A DNA stretch of 64,000 nt from Gossypium raimondii (GCF_025698545.1 NC_068575.1:61761980-61825979); one strand, 5' to 3'. Positions 31,294 through 45,232 are shown, numbered from the stretch's first letter. Translations and numbers: made by a program. The notes: generated by a model from the letters alone, not told the origin.

Positions 31294-34200
31294 TTTCCTA
31301 TTTCTGACAGTTTCTGTAATTTTTTACTTTTTCTCTTTTTGTTTCTACCACTGTTTCACAGTGATTTATCTGAGAAAATAAAACAAACACGTCAAATGAT
31401 GATGCCTTCCATAAACGCTGAGCTTAAATTTTTTTTAAAAAAAATAATTTTTTGGTTGTTTGTTGAAAACGTGAAATGTAATAATAATAATAATCTCAAA
31501 ATAAATAAATAAATGAATATTCATGTCCATGTATGACATGCGATTAAATATGCATGTATGTGTGATGATGTTCTTTAGGCTACATCCATTTGTATAATGA
31601 GGTGTCGAGTGGTGATTGGACAATGAGTTTTTTTTTACCTGCTGTACCTGTCCCTCCGTACTGGTGTCCTAAAACTATGGACAATTGGACCGGTCGATGA
31701 GGGGGTGTTTCGGTAAATTCATACGAATTTTACGGAGTAGTTGTTGTGAAGCAAATGTTTTTCTCTTCTTTTGAAGGTATTGTGAAGGAAATGTTGACTT
31801 GGATTTTGGAAGAGCCCCTGATTTTTATATTCCATTTCCTATTACAGTAATTATATTTAAATACCAACCTTGGTTTTGTCAAATTGTGAGGACTTGGATG
31901 AATTTAAGTGAACTTTTAGGCTCCAATTTTATGGAAGGTAAAAATATTGATAGAAATTTTTACATGTCCAATCAAGCTTTACTTAGGATTTAATCGAAGT
32001 TTAATGTGATTTTTAGTCGAGTTACTCTCATGAACTTAAAGGTTCGGTTTGTAATTCGAGAGAGTTTGGATGATAATCTTAACCTCGAGAATTGGACTTG
32101 ATTAAAAAGTTAAACTTGCTTAAAATATGGGATGGATCCGAGCTTCAATTGTCAAAACCTAAACTCGACTTGTTTTTAAGTTTATATAATATATACGGTT
32201 ATTTAAACACTTTATTGAGTTGGTGTTACTATTAACCAAACCACCAATTCATTTATGAAATTACAAAAATATATCTTCTTTTAAATTATAATTAATATTA
32301 TTATGTCACTTTTGTTTATAATTAATATTATTATGTCACTTTTGTTGTTTCATACTTTTTTGTCATATTTAAACAAAACAATTAAAGAACAATTAATCAA
32401 ACATGTGTTTAATATTATTAAAATACAAATTCATTACCATTCCACTCGTATCCTTTATTAATTATAATATTTATAAAATTTTTCACTGGATATGACTTAT
32501 TTCATTTATATATCATGTTATTAATGTCATTAGAAAACTTTAATATACTATACTATACTAAAAAGTAAATTTTGAAAAATATATTAAGTTGCTTATGTTT
32601 GAAAAATTAATAAACTGATAGTTAAAATTGGTTACGGGTTTAAATAAAATTTAAAATCTATTTTTTTATATTTGGGCTTGAGTAAACTATATTCGATGTT
32701 TATGCCACGCATAGATCTTGTTCAAAGCCAACCTGATCTGGCCTATGAATACCAAACGAAACAAAAATAAAGTACCAAAATGAAAAAATATATATGATTT
32801 AGGGAGAAAATCACGACATAAACATAAATTTAAATATCAATAAACATTGGATCGAATAGTGAAAAGTTTGATACCCTTAAGTAAAGTTTCGAGTTCAAAT
32901 TTTGTGGATAAAAACAATGATAAAAGAATTTACTTTTTAAGAAAATGATTTTTTTATTTTGAGAAAAGGAATTTTAAGTAAAAAAATTGTACTGGAGAGT
33001 TAAAATTAAATTAATTTTTTTAGGAAGACAAAACAGTTTTTTATGTTAAAATAAAATAAAATAAAATAATTATTTTTAGAAATAAAAACGAAATAAGCAA
33101 TTTATCCATTTTACTAGCATGGAGTCCAACCAAAGCCATGCTGGCCAAAGTATAATAATTATAAACTAAATTGACATTCTCTCTTAACACTAACAATTAG
33201 GACCCAGTTATGCAAAATTTGATAAAATGACATCATGGTTAGTTGGATTTTCTTTTCACATGAGATAATCTTTTAAATCATTTTATTAATTAGAATTTAT
33301 ACATTTTAAAAACTTAATTAAGATAATTTTAAATACGTCTGCAAAAGCTGTGAGAAAAGTGATAAATAGATACGACCTACTTATTACGTAATAAAGAATA
33401 ATTTTAATTTTATTATATTATTGTTTATCAAATAATCTAATTATGTCAGGTTTTAATTTTAATTAATATACAAAACAAAATTTACAACTTAGATTCAACG
33501 CTTATTTTTTAGTATTTAATGTTTCGGTTTATCAAACATAACCTAAATCAATAAAAGACCAACAGTTGTGCTTGTTGTTCCCTTGATGCCACCTATACTT
33601 TCATTGTATGTATATAAAGAGTTAAATACAAAAGATACAATAGCATTACAAGAAATTGTTGGGTAAATTACATCGCAAGTCACTTTAAAATAGCGTTGTT
33701 CATATTTTGGTCATTCTATTTTTTTTGTCAATTTAATCATTTTAATTAAGATAATTATTCAAATTGGTCACTACTATTAAAAACTCGTCAATTTATTAAT
33801 AGATTGTTGACGTGAGGCTTTTTAAATAAAGTTAATGACCTCTCTATAACCAATCTAAAATATTTTTTAGTTTATTTGCAATAGAAGAATCATCAATCGT
33901 TATCACGACCCATTCCCTGCTCTCCCATCTCTATCGCTCCTCACTCTGTTGAGGACCCCACACCATAAAAACCACCTTACATAACTACTTCTCTTACATT
34001 GGTGATGCAGTCGAGATAATTATTCTATGAATGGTTTTCCATAAATTGTTTAGCATGACATGTACACAAGGCCCAAACCAAAGGTTCACTAAACCCAATC
34101 GGGGCCCGATACAAACAGACGCAACCTAGAACCAACTTAAAAAGGAGAGTCCTTTTGCTACCACCAATCAAGCCATTGTCATATCTTCAGATAACATTAT

Positions 34201-35805
34201 TGAAAAAAATTTGAAAAAAAATCAATTTTACAAACAACATAAAAATATTTCCACTAAATAATTATAAATTTTGTAACACTTGTTTCTATTTAAAAAGGAA
34301 AAAAAAAAAGGATTGAACAGTAAATTCTATTTGATTGGATGCTGTCTTCCTTGATTCCTTTACATGAAAAGGAGTAACCGTTCTCTTTTCTTGGAATTTG
34401 ATTCTTATAAGCACCTTTTCTATATAAAAATCATACCTTTACCAACTTTCATACTTAATTTAAATATCCTATTAATATAAATTTAATCAGAAAATATTAG
34501 GTGGTTGGTGTTAGATAAATGCTAAATAGATATATAAAAATCTCAAACATGGTACATTTTGGTCACTACAACTAGGAGGGGACATAAGAGGAAAAAAATT
34601 ATAATAATTAAATGTAATAAAAATTAAGAATCATTATCCAAAAGTTGTACACTATAAAGATGCGATTCCTCTCTTTCTCTCTCAATCAACAAACCTAATA
34701 TCCTGCCAACAAACCACCAAAAGATAAAGAGGTAAAGACGGAAACATGAATGCCAACTAAAAAGTTCAAAAGCAACCCCAAACTATGTTCAAAAAATACT
34801 TTAAAGGTGTTTTTTATGGACAGTATATTTATCTCCAATAATGTTAAAAACAGTAGTGATGTTGAGATTAGTTATTGTAGTTATGAGGTAAAAAATTTCC
34901 CCGCACCATAGCCACCGCCCATCCAAAAACACCATTAGTCAGAGACCATAAAACACCCACTCTGTGAGTGAATTAATTGGACATCAATTCAATTAAAAAA
35001 AAGATTAACTTGTTATGATAAAAATATGATGAAGGCTTTCGTAATAGAAATTAAATTATATTTTGTCATCTCTACTAGAAAAGTAGATAAATTAATCTCT
35101 ACAGGTTAGATTATAACGCAACTAATTGTTTTGATAAAAATTTCATTCATTTCTACGATAGTAAAGCTAGAATTATTGATAAGAGGGCTGAGGTATTTGT
35201 ATAAAATATACATGTTCAAACCTTACAAAAAATATTTTTAAATTTGTATTAGATATTATAATTATTTATACATAGATATTACAATTATTATACTTTATTT
35301 TTCTCAGAATTAATATTTAGATAATACTTTGTATTAATTTATCAAATTAAAAAGAACTTTGAACAATTGTGGGGTCAAACACAAATTTTCATTTTTTAAA
35401 CACTAATTGTAATGTTAAAATAAAAATTTCAAAATTCAAAAGTTAGAAAGAAAATTTACAAAATTAAGGGGGTCGAGATTCCTGTTAGCCCCTAGATTTA
35501 CCTTTGATTTCTACTGTAAAAATTTAATTCATATATATCAATATAAAACACACATGACGCGTCATACATCACTATTATAGTTTTTAAGTTAAAATTTTTA
35601 ATAAAGAGAGCTAAATTTGTGACAATTTTGTAGGGACGAGAACATAGAGACGGTGTTAGCGTAGATGTAAAGAAAAAAGAAAGAAAGAAATTACCTTTCT
35701 CGAAGAACGAAGCTTCCTCATATTCTCTTTAATATCTCCTTCTCCATTTGCCACCTTTTTTTTTTTTTCCTTAAATTTGATAAAAAAAAGAAGACTTGGA
35801 CTCCG
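31294..35805. other. Long AT-rich spacer, no gene recognised
   Basis: It contains small repeats: two exact 30-bp units at 32286-32315 and 32316-32345; a partial MITE of the GGGTAAATT type near 33660-33850; a TIR element at 34806-34936; and fragments of the Mutator-like MITE family near 35027-35160 and 35500-35620. No open frame looks like a gene. Confidence 0.5.
34806..34936. mobile_element. Short TIR element related to 8401-8547
   Basis: It ends with CCACCGCCCATCCAAAAACACC, the inverted counterpart of a degraded left end (GGTGTTTTTTATGGAC). It shares the GGATGGGCGGTG core with 8401-8547. Confidence 0.5.
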
Positions 35806-37563
35806 TCACCATAACAACATTTTAGTTAATATCAAAGCAGTAAGCAGCACGGTCCCCGCGAACTCGTATCTTTCCTGCTATCAACCAAAAATATTTAAAA
35901 TAAAAATATAAAAAATTCAAGAAAAACGTTTTAATGGCAGCCCCGATTTGAAGTTTTGTCATAAATAGTAACAATGAATGTGCAATCTAAATAGTTAATA
36001 TGTGAAAATTTTATTGGTCTAATTCTGCCGTTAGTCCTTACATTTATTGGACATATTAAATTTTGTCATTTTGCTTTAAGTTTAAGAAATTTAGATATTT
36101 TATATATTTTTAGAATATTTTTTTATAATTTGAGAATTGAAAATTCATAAAAAATGTTTGTTTACCTGTTTTTGTATAACGGATATTTTAAATTTTGAAA
36201 ATAAAAGTAAAAGGACTAAATTTTAAATTTTTAAAAATTTACAGGACCAATGACAGAAATCAGCTAACATTTTGAAACTTTACCAAAAAACTTACCGTTG
36301 CGGGAGAAATAGACAAATAACCAGTGGAAGAACTCGTCGGAGTAGATGGCGGCGTCGGAATCGGCGACAACGGTTTCCCATTAGTTCCACCTGTGGTCGT
36401 ATTACTTCCGGCGACATTGCTGGTGCTACTTATACCAAGAGAATAAGCCGGCGTCCCATCGGGCTTAAACAACCCGTAATTCCTCTCCGAAGTCGGACCC
36501 GGTTTCATATTCTCATTAAACAAAGCAAAAACATAAATATTAAGATCCGAATTCGGTCTCATCGGAGTCCCCGTTTTTTTCGACATCAATTTAATCAAAT
36601 TCCCATTGTATTTCTTCGCATTATCGGCCGTAGCTCCGACCTCATCTTCATCTCCCTTTGAAGGCCACCCGGTTTCCGATATATGAACCGCTAGTTTCTT
36701 GTACCCGAGCGAAGCCAAAGCATTGTAAACGGCATCGATTTGAGCGTACAACATGTTATCGTAATGCAAATTCGTCGCCGGATCGATAACGCCTTGGTTC
36801 GGTTGAAAAAGAACAAAATCCAATGGAACTTGTTTGGGATTTCCTTTATAAGCAAAGAAAGGGTACGCATTGATCAAAAATGGTGACCCAGTTTTTTGAT
36901 GAAAGCTCAACGTTTCGCTTAAACAATCAACCAGATCTTCACGGAATGCTCCGGACGACGGTGGGTATGAGGTTTCGAGTATGGATAAGGAATGTGCCGT
37001 CGTGACGGTCACTTGTTTGTCGAGGCCGAGATTGACCAACGCTGTGTGAACGCTTTGCATCGCCGGCAAGAGGCTGTTGGAAAGAGAAGTGTCGTTGAAA
37101 GTGAGGACTTCGTTTCCGACGAAGATGCAGGTGATTTTGGTCGCCGGTAAGTGGGATTGAACGTTTTGTTTCACCCAAGCTTGGGCTTTGGCCGGATCTC
37201 GCATCTTGTCTAAGTATTCGTTGCCTAAGCCGACGATGAATTCGACGCCGGTGTTGGCGAAAGCTTTGAGTACTTTGGGATCTGCGTCGTAGAGTTTAAC
37301 TTTGGTCGCTCCGATGGATTTAACAATCGGAACCACATCTTCCGGTAACGGAAGATTGTCTGCTATTTGTCCATAGTTGATCCCCATTGAATTCGCCATT
37401 ATCGGAAACAAATAAACTACAACAAGCAACAAAAAAAAAATGAAAATCAGCAATATAATGCCATTATACTTCAACCCGGAAATTTAGAACAGAGAGTGAG
37501 CTATACAGTACCTGAAATTGAAAGAATAATTGAAGCATAAAAGAAGAATCTATGAAACTCCAT
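35806..37563 (-). CDS. GH17 glucan endo-1,3-beta-glucosidase, GPI-anchor type (3-exon model)
   Basis: Exon 1 is 37512-37563 and encodes MEFHRFFFYASIILSIS. A 95-bp GT..AG intron follows, then exon 2 (36296-37416). An intron inside the signal peptide is usual for plant GH17 genes. Exon 2 holds the (beta/alpha)8 domain from MGINYGQIADNLP. The general acid is Glu in FVGNEV (about residue 120) and the nucleophile Glu in ISETGWPSKG (about 265). The enzyme cleaves beta-1,3-glucan (callose) in the wall or at plasmodesmata. After a Ser/Thr/Pro-rich tail a strong donor (ACG|GTAAGT) occurs. A candidate exon 3 (35806-35874) keeps frame and adds a hydrophobic end (FAGTVLLTALILTKMLLW) fitting a GPI signal, giving 413 residues. 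Without that splice the protein ends VKFQNVS at 36260. Exons 1-2 are firm and exon 3 is likely but unproven. Confidence 0.85.
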
Positions 37564-39080
37564 GAACACAAAGCAGTAAAATGGTGGCCAAATGTGATGA
37601 AGAAGATAAACAAAATAAGAGTTCTTCAATGAAAGTTGATAAGAGCAGTGGAGTAGAGCAATGGTGGGGCTTAGCTAAGTCTGCGCCGGGATTGGAGAAT
37701 TGAAATAAGGTTTGATTATATAAGACGAGGTTTTGATATTTTGAGTGTTGATCAAGTTTTTTAGCGACAGTGATTAGTCTTATCATTTGTCACTAAAGGT
37801 GAAAGATATGATTGATTATTCACTAACAATCCATGATTGTTCCATTAAAAAATCGAATGATTTTGATTAAAAACTGGATATAAATTAAAATTTTTGGAGG
37901 GTTTAAAATTAATTTTTAAGAGGAATTGAAAATATAATTTTATTTTTTAACCAAAGAGGTCAGGGTTACTATTAGTTCTAGAGCTTTAATGTATATATTG
38001 AGTTAATCTTTTTTAATAGGAATGATAAATCAGATTTTCCTTCATTATTTTTAGTTTTTTCTTAAATTTTTTAAATATAATTAAAAATGTTAAAAATCGG
38101 AGGAAAAATCTATTAGAACTCTGCAATTATTTCAATAGGAGAATGACAAATAAGATTTTCTCTAATTATTTCATGGTATATCAAAAATTTATTAGAACTC
38201 CGTAAATAGTGATTTCACTATAGTTTTTTTTTCTCGAATAATGTTTTATCCAACAAGTGTTAGGTGTAATAATCAGGCATGCTACACTCTTAAAAGAAGA
38301 TACATGTTCGAATTTTAAAAATGACATTATTAAAATGGGCAATTATAAACTCAAATATAAATTGTAAGGTATCTACTGGAACAAGTCCAGTAACTAACCT
38401 TCAGCATACTATAGATTCATTAAGTTAAAAATTTTATAACTGTTCCATACTCAGAACGAGAACCAAGCTCTCGATCACTGATTAAGGTAAAAAAAATTTA
38501 CCATTTCACTTAACTCTTGTTTTTAATTAAATAATTTTAAGTGATGTTTAATTAAGAAATAAACCTCGTAATGGTTTATTTTTAATGATTGTGTCGTTTT
38601 GTTTTTGTGGGGGTAAAGGTTACTTGACCGACAATCTTCACATGGGTCAGCTCAGCTTTCACTTTATTTTTTATTATTTTAGGGTTGTTATTAACAATAT
38701 TTTTTTACTCGAGAAATTATTATTTTATTCAGTGCACTTGGCTTTATGTGTAATACACAACAATACGACAAATAAACGGCCTTCGATACGTGGCATCGCA
38801 TCCCATACAAAGCAATACTGCAAAAGCGAGAGGAAGTCGCTTTCGGTGGCCCCACTTTACTTAATCATCCCTGATGGGCTGATCTCAGCCGTTGCTTCAA
38901 TACGTCAAAGTTTATTATTGCGTGTACACGCATGCACACCATTGTTGTCTTTTTTCTTTTACATTTTTTTTGTAATTGCAAAAAGGGTATCACAAAATTT
39001 TAAATTTTTATGTGTATTTAAATCTTAATTTATTGTTTCATGTTTCATTATATAAATTGCATTTACATGGCTATATAATT
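37564..39080. other. Promoter side of the GH17 gene and gene-free spacer
   Basis: About 200 bp upstream of the GH17 start probably include its 5' UTR. Beyond that the sequence is AT-rich. A 147-codon open frame at 38585-39028 has no recognisable domain and low-complexity hydrophobic content, so it is not called. Confidence 0.45.
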
Positions 39081-39087
39081 AAAAAAA

Positions 39088-39522
39088 GGGTAAATTTCAC
39101 ATAAGCCCACTAAACTATAGTAAGTTTATGTTAAAGTCATGGGGTTGTTAAATTATTTTTTAAAACATCGACTAATGAGCTCCAAGCGATTATTTCACGA
39201 TCGATATGGTGAATCAGTATCCATCAACAAGTAGAAGAACATACTTTAGATCCAAATTGATCTATCGATCAGTATCAGAGATTGAAGAAGAAAATTGTTT
39301 AGATTTTAGTTTGTAAATTTGTAATATTCAAAGTTGTTTCATAAAAAAAAACTAAAGTGTAGAAGAAAAGAGAATTTACAATTGATGCAAACAAAAAAGG
39401 TAATATAGTAGCAATTTTAATAGCTTGGTTTCAAATAGTTCAATGACAATGTTGTAACTTTTTGAAATTGGGTAACCAAAACATAAATTTACCGACAGCT
39501 TAATGATAGATACAATTTACCC
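39088..39522. mobile_element. MITE with GGGTAAATT ends
   Basis: The left end GGGTAAATTTCACATAAGCC and right end ATACAATTTACCC are inverted. The flanks AATTAAAAAAA (39077-39087) and AATTAAAGAAA (39523-39533) may be an 11-bp target duplication with one mismatch, within the Mutator range. Related to 14438-14890. Confidence 0.6.
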
Positions 39523-39533
39523 AATTAAAGAAA

Positions 39534-40565
39534 ACACGTTTGAAAGTGACTATGGTGCAATTTACCCCTCAATTTTCATGTTTGTCCTTATATTTTTGTA
39601 GATGCGTGCGTAAACTATCAAATTTGTAGTAGATCGCCAAAAAAAACAATGCTAACCAATAAAAAAAATGACACACGATATAGTCTTTTTGGGTGTTGTA
39701 CAGACAAAAATTGATAGTTTAAATACCACATTTGACTAAAAAAAGATAGAAGGACTAATTTGAAAACCAGGGTATACTTTTCTGATAAATTTACTAATAG
39801 ATTAGAACCAACATAAACATTGAACTCTTTGGACTTAACCATTCGGCTATTTTTAAGATGAGGGTAGTTTAAGCTATTTAAGTACAAAATAAAATAAAAC
39901 TATTGGAAGATATAAATACGCTTATAATAAATTTATAATTGATTGATGTTCGATTAACTCATAATATAAACTCTATCTATCAGATTAGATTATTAAATAT
40001 AAGATTAGCTATATACAAGAGCAAAGAGAGAAAAAGAAAAACTTTAAAAAGGCCAAAATGGTTACTTGCTTGCCTTCTCTCCTGGATATATATAGATTTT
40101 TAAATATAAATTTGAGTTTTTTTTTCAAAACATATGAGTAATTGAATCAGACTTGGAATACATTTGAGTAATTTGATCTAAATTATAATTTAATGAAAAA
40201 ATATTTAAAATTAAATAATATAAATAAAATTTAAAAGGATAGGAAATAAAGTTTTTAACCTACCAAAAAAAGTAAAAAATGTAAGGGAGCATTCTTTAAA
40301 ACCACTTGTTAGACATCTAAGAAATGAGAGTTCAACATTATTAAATATGCATTCCCTTTTCCAATCTGTAATTTGATTTTATAATAATAATAATAATAAA
40401 GCACCGACCAAACTAATGGTCAGTTTTGTGTTTCTTATATATGGAGAAAATTTGTAGTTGTAAGAAGAGAATTCGAGAAAATGATTGAAGTAGGAACAAA
40501 GAGAATCTGCCAAAGAGTACCAAACAATCAAAGAAGCGTTAGAGGTTGGAATCGTAACGTATTAA
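39534..40565. other. AT-rich spacer, no gene seen
   Basis: Only short A/T-rich open frames. A short (ATA)n tract lies near 40381-40399. Confidence 0.5.
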
Positions 40566-42822
40566 GATTTAGTTACTTTTGCTTAACTCATATTATATTT
40601 TAGCCGCTTATGTTTAAAACGTTACGTTTTAGTCATTTATGCATGTTGTAACATTTTAGTCACTAAGCCGTTAACAATGTAACGGTAAGCTGACATGGTA
40701 CGTTAAATAATCATTTCAAACAAAAAATTTAGGTTAGATTATACAATTAGTCTCAATTTTTTTTTATTTTGAACAATTTTTTTTCTTTTATGTTCTTTTA
40801 ACTTATTCTTTTTTATTCTTTTTGGTAGCGACCTAAAAATTTTAGCACGGGCGCTAGTCGAAGTAATTATTGAAAATTTGAAAATAGAATCTCGATTTTA
40901 TTTGCAAAAGGAGTCGCCACCGATCTTTTTTTCTAGGTGTGATCGGACACCTAATAAATTCTCTTTTTAGAAGAAAAATTTATTTTTAAATTTTTCTAAA
41001 AAAGAGGTAATTTTAGGTCTACGTGAAAATCCAGAGAAAATTAGAGTTCAGGAGTCGGTTATGTGTGAGGAAGGTATTAGCACTCTCGCAACGCCCAAAA
41101 TTGGTATCTCGTTAAACGCACGTTGTCTTAATTTTCAAAAATGCGAGTTCAATTTAATATTTAATTGTGATCCGATTGAAACACGGGAATTTTTTGAAAA
41201 CACGGAAAATTTTTTTAGAAATACAAGAATCTTAGAAATACGAAAATTTTTTAAAACACGAAAATCTGTAAAATACGAGAAATTTTTTTTTGAAAACACG
41301 AAAATATTTTTTGAAAACATGAAAATTTTTGAAACACGAGAATTTTTATTTTTTTTAAACACGAAGATTTTTGAAACAATTATTAATTTTTTTGAAAACA
41401 CAAAAAATTTTAAAACACGAGAATTTTTAAGTTTTTCAATTTTTTAAAAGGGTGTCCCGAATTTAACACGAGCCAAATATATTCACCCAACATAGCGATG
41501 AAAATATACGGCTTAATTTTAAATCAGTTCGTCGCCTTATTTATGAAAATTAAAATTAATGAAATTAAATACGACTATAAAAAATGCTTTAAAAAACCTA
41601 ATACAAAATAAAAAAATGCTTAAAAAAAACAAGAATATTAAATATGAAATGTCATAAAAATGAGTAAATTAAATTAAAAGTGCGTAAAAAAGAAATTACC
41701 GAAAAGCCCAAAAATACGAGCTTGATTGACCCGGTTACATAATTCGGGCTTCTTTTTTCTTTTTTTCCTTTTCTTTTTTCTCTTTTTTCTTTTTTCTCTT
41801 TTTTTCTGGACTGGGCTGGGTGGGCTGGCCTGCTGTTGGGCCTGGGGCTGCTGTTTGTTGGGCCAAATCTGTAGGCCTGCTGCTGTGATGGGCCTGCTGG
41901 CCTGCCAAGCTGTTGGCTGTTGGCCTGCTAGGCTGTTGGGCCTGTTGGTTTTTTTTCCTGCTTTCCTTCCCTTCTCTTCCTCTCCTTTCTCTCTCCTTTT
42001 CTCTTATTATCAAAGCTTTTTTTCTCTTTTTTTTTGAGATTTTTTGGTCATCCCCCCCTGATTTTGGGGTTTAAACCCCTTTTTATGGCTGATTTCTTGC
42101 TTCTTTTTTGCAGGAATTAGGTGGCTAGGGGGAGGGAGGCCATGCCTTAGGCGAGTGGCCGGAAATCACGGGGTAGGTGTGCAAGTTGCTGCCAGAAGGA
42201 CCAGATTGCGAATGCAGAAAAACTTCTGGGGCCAAAGTGTAATTTTGAGAAAATTTAAGGGTTAAAATATAGTTTTAGGAAATTTAGGTGTCAAAACATA
42301 ATTTCAGGAAACTTCAGAGGTCAAGATGCAATTTCAAAAAATTTAGGGGCCGAAATATAATTTTTTTTAAAAATGCAAATTCGTCCCGGATAAAATTCAG
42401 TGATTACATTTTTTGTTTCTCCTTTATTTTCTTCCCTTCATATCTTTTAACGTAATTTTTTTATATTTTCAATTTGTTAAAACTAGTCATTGTACTTTTA
42501 TTTTTGAACAAATTTATTTTTTTATTTTTTCTTCTTCCCTTTAGTTTTAACAAATGTAACACATAGAAGGAAAAAGATAGAAAATAGAGGAAAATAGAAG
42601 GAGAAACAAAAGAAAATGAAAAAAGTTAAAAGAACATAAAAAAATTAAATTGTTCAAAACGAAAAATATGAGAATTAATTGTATAATATAACCTAAAATT
42701 TTATTTGAAATGATGATTTAACGTATTACGTCACTTACGGTTATATTATTGAGAACAATTAATGATTTAATGACTAAAATATTATAACATGTTAATGTAA
42801 ATGACTAAAACTATTTCCTTAT
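40566..42822. mobile_element. Long-TIR DNA element (MULE-like) split by a solo LTR
   Basis: The segment 40566-40822 is matched by the reverse complement of about 42500-42822. Ordered shared blocks include TTTTAGTCATTTA, ACGTTAAAT-ATCATTTCAAA, TTTAGGTTA-ATTATACAATTA and TTATGTTCTTTTAACTT. The arms are about 250 bp, so this is a long-TIR element. The outer flanks GTATTAAGAT and ATGTTAAGAT may be its target duplication (8 of 10). No transposase frame was seen. Confidence 0.6.
40823..42408 (+). mobile_element. Solo LTR, Gypsy-type relic
   Basis: An LTR-like unit with TG...CA ends sits inside the long-TIR element. It carries the block GGAGTCGCCACCGATC, then TGTGATCGG and AACGCCCAAAATTGGTA, which is also present in the LTRs at 48443-50641 and 55044-57324. 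No internal retroelement domain is attached, so it is a fossil solo LTR. Flanking CTTTT and TTTTT are a possible imperfect target duplication, and the borders are approximate. Confidence 0.6.
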
Positions 42823-42829
42823 GTTAAGA

Positions 42830-43960
42830 TCTTATGTTAAGATTTTAAGTAGAAGGAAGAAATTATCCTAGATTTTATTTCAAAAATATCTAAAGAGAGT
42901 AGAGAAATGGTAGGATAATTTAAAAACTAATTAAAGACTCAAGCTGCAAATAAAGAGAGGGAAATTGGAAAGGTCAAGCAAATCTAGATTCTATTTCGAA
43001 ATCAATCACTGGACATTGCGACAACAGAAAATACAATAAGGAAGTTTAAAGTTTTGAAAGGGGAGATTTAAAGGAAAACCTGATCGGAGGAGGTTGAAAA
43101 GAAAGAAACATTGTGGAATTCGGGGGAAGAAGATGATAAGAAAGCCACCATGGAAGCAGCGAGCACAGTCGCTAGAAGCGGTCCAGATCAGTTCATGTTC
43201 CCGATTCCTTTCTATTTCCACAATCCAAATCAGGGAACTGAGTGTGGATACTTTCGAAGCTCCGATGAAAAACAAGGACGACCTGCTTTCCCCTTTTTCT
43301 CCCTCGCTTTCGCCAAATTGATTTTTTCTTCCCTTGTGTCTGGACCTTTTTTATATTTTCTGGATCTACCTCTTAATTAACGAGATATTAATTTTCGTTT
43401 AGCCAGTAGGACGATGCCACGTGTATACAAGCATGCCAGTTTCTATTAAAAATCAATAGAAAATATTTTATTAATTGCAATTAAATTTCAAACAAAAAAA
43501 TTTCAATTTATAAGACCATAAAAATTTTAAAAATATTAAATCCATACAGTAAATGATAATTATATTTCAATTTAACCTTATTGGCTCAGGACTAAATTAA
43601 ATAATAGCTTCCTCTTAAGTTGTATGAACAGGTATGCAAAGCTCATTATCAAGCAGCAATTCACCTTTGTATTCCATGCTTTTTCCAGAAAATATTTATG
43701 AGGACTACAATCAAGCAAGAAAAATAAATAAATTTAAGATGGATTAGCAATTGAACAGAGGCTTTTATAATCCAACTATCTGATCTTTATTTCCCCGGTT
43801 CCAAACTTCGCAGCCCGGAAGTTAAAAAAGAGTTTACGATCTTTGATCCTTTAAAAAAAGCAGGCAAGCAAAAAGATTTCGGCCCTTGGTGGTAACATCT
43901 CTCACTTTCATTTGCAGCAGCAATTAGCCGCTGGCATTCTCGGAATCACGACAGTAAATA
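42830..43960. other. Spacer 3' of the START-domain gene
   Basis: Mostly AT-rich. A short open frame begins at 43150 in a good start context (ACCATGGAAGCAGCG) and continues to about 43380, but has no recognisable domain. It could be a lone exon remnant. Confidence 0.35.
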
Positions 43961-43968
43961 TACCCGAG

Positions 43969-45191
43969 TTACAATCTCTTTCCGATGTTTGCAAACCTTC
44001 GAGCTACTCCAAATATAACAGCTTTGGTCAAGAGGCCTCGATCAAAACTACAAGCAAGGGCGATAGCCCCACCAACGACTAAAAGTTTGGGAATGTTTTT
44101 CCCTGACGGTTTCTCAGATGAATTATGTGTTTCGAGCTCTGATGAATCGTTACTTTTGCTTTCAAAGGATCTCAGATAGTCTGCACTTATTTTACTGTTT
44201 ATCTGAGCCATGAAAGCGCAATGGGATAGCGTATTGCCGGATGTTCTTTCCTTTTGATATGCACGTAGGCCGGGGTCGATCTTCTTGACGGTTCCCCACA
44301 TGCCTTGCCGGACTCCAACCTTTGCAATTTTCCATGGTATACCCATATCTTCGTGATGGAAAAGTAACACCTCGCATGCAGTTAGCTGACCGTCTCCTTT
44401 CCTTGATTCAACTGTTTGAAACGAATAACAAACAGATTACGGGCCAAGAATTTATATTATGGTATATGTATTCGGTACTTAAATGGACATAGCAGGCAGG
44501 GAAAAAATGATGTCGAGTCCAATACCTGCACGGATTAACCAACTCGAATAGTATAAATCGACACGCCTGGGTTTGTTTTTCCTCGGTACAGAACCATATG
44601 GTACTCCCTGAAATGTGAAGTAAACATGCTATGAGTACAGAGTTGGTTAACATGATGATGCCTACTACTATCTGATAACCATCTTGAGATATCGAATTCG
44701 TAAAAGAATGTCCATTCACTCATGTAGTTATCGGATTAGTGCAACTCAAAAGCCTACGAACAGTTAAACATACCAAAGCTGAAAATTACCTTAGTAACAC
44801 AATAATATGCACGCCCGGACTCCCAAATCCGACGACCGAACACGTATTCTCTATCACTGCAGAAGAAAGGAAACTGCAAAACACAAGACATATTAGAACA
44901 TAATACTCCGATACAACGAAAATGACCGAAAAAGAAAAGTTCTACAAACCTTGCGAACCCAATGAACCACCATGGTCCCAGTGGTGGGACACTCCTCCAT
45001 AGTTGCAGCACTAACAAGCATGTTATCCCACTTGGGTCGAAACTCATCGTCCCAAAAGAAATCCCTCACCGTCTCGGGAGTGGTGTCTTCGAAAACGGTT
45101 CGGCTACGATATTCCGTAGGACCAGCCTGATTGAACAGCCAAGACATAAACATAATTCAATAATCAACCAAATGAAATTATAAGAGGACAT

Positions 45192-45232
<41 letters not shown>

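Noticed and set aside
36272-36661. 129-codon plus-strand open frame rich in Arg
   Set aside because: Antisense shadow of the GH17 coding exon, caused by its codon bias.
38585-39028. 147-codon open frame on the plus strand
   Set aside because: No recognisable domain; low-complexity hydrophobic runs in AT-rich spacer; no splice or promoter context.
41061-41447. Repetitive Asn/Phe/Glu/Thr open frame
   Set aside because: Low-complexity, lies inside the solo LTR, made of GAAAACACG-like repeats; not a gene.
41726-42037. Open frame rich in Phe, Cys, Gly and Leu
   Set aside because: CT-rich and TGGGCCTG-repeat part of the same LTR, without protein character.
43094-43380. Possible small gene starting ACCATGGAAGCAGCG
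   Set aside because: Good start context but no domain and no downstream exon that I could support; noted only in the spacer entry.
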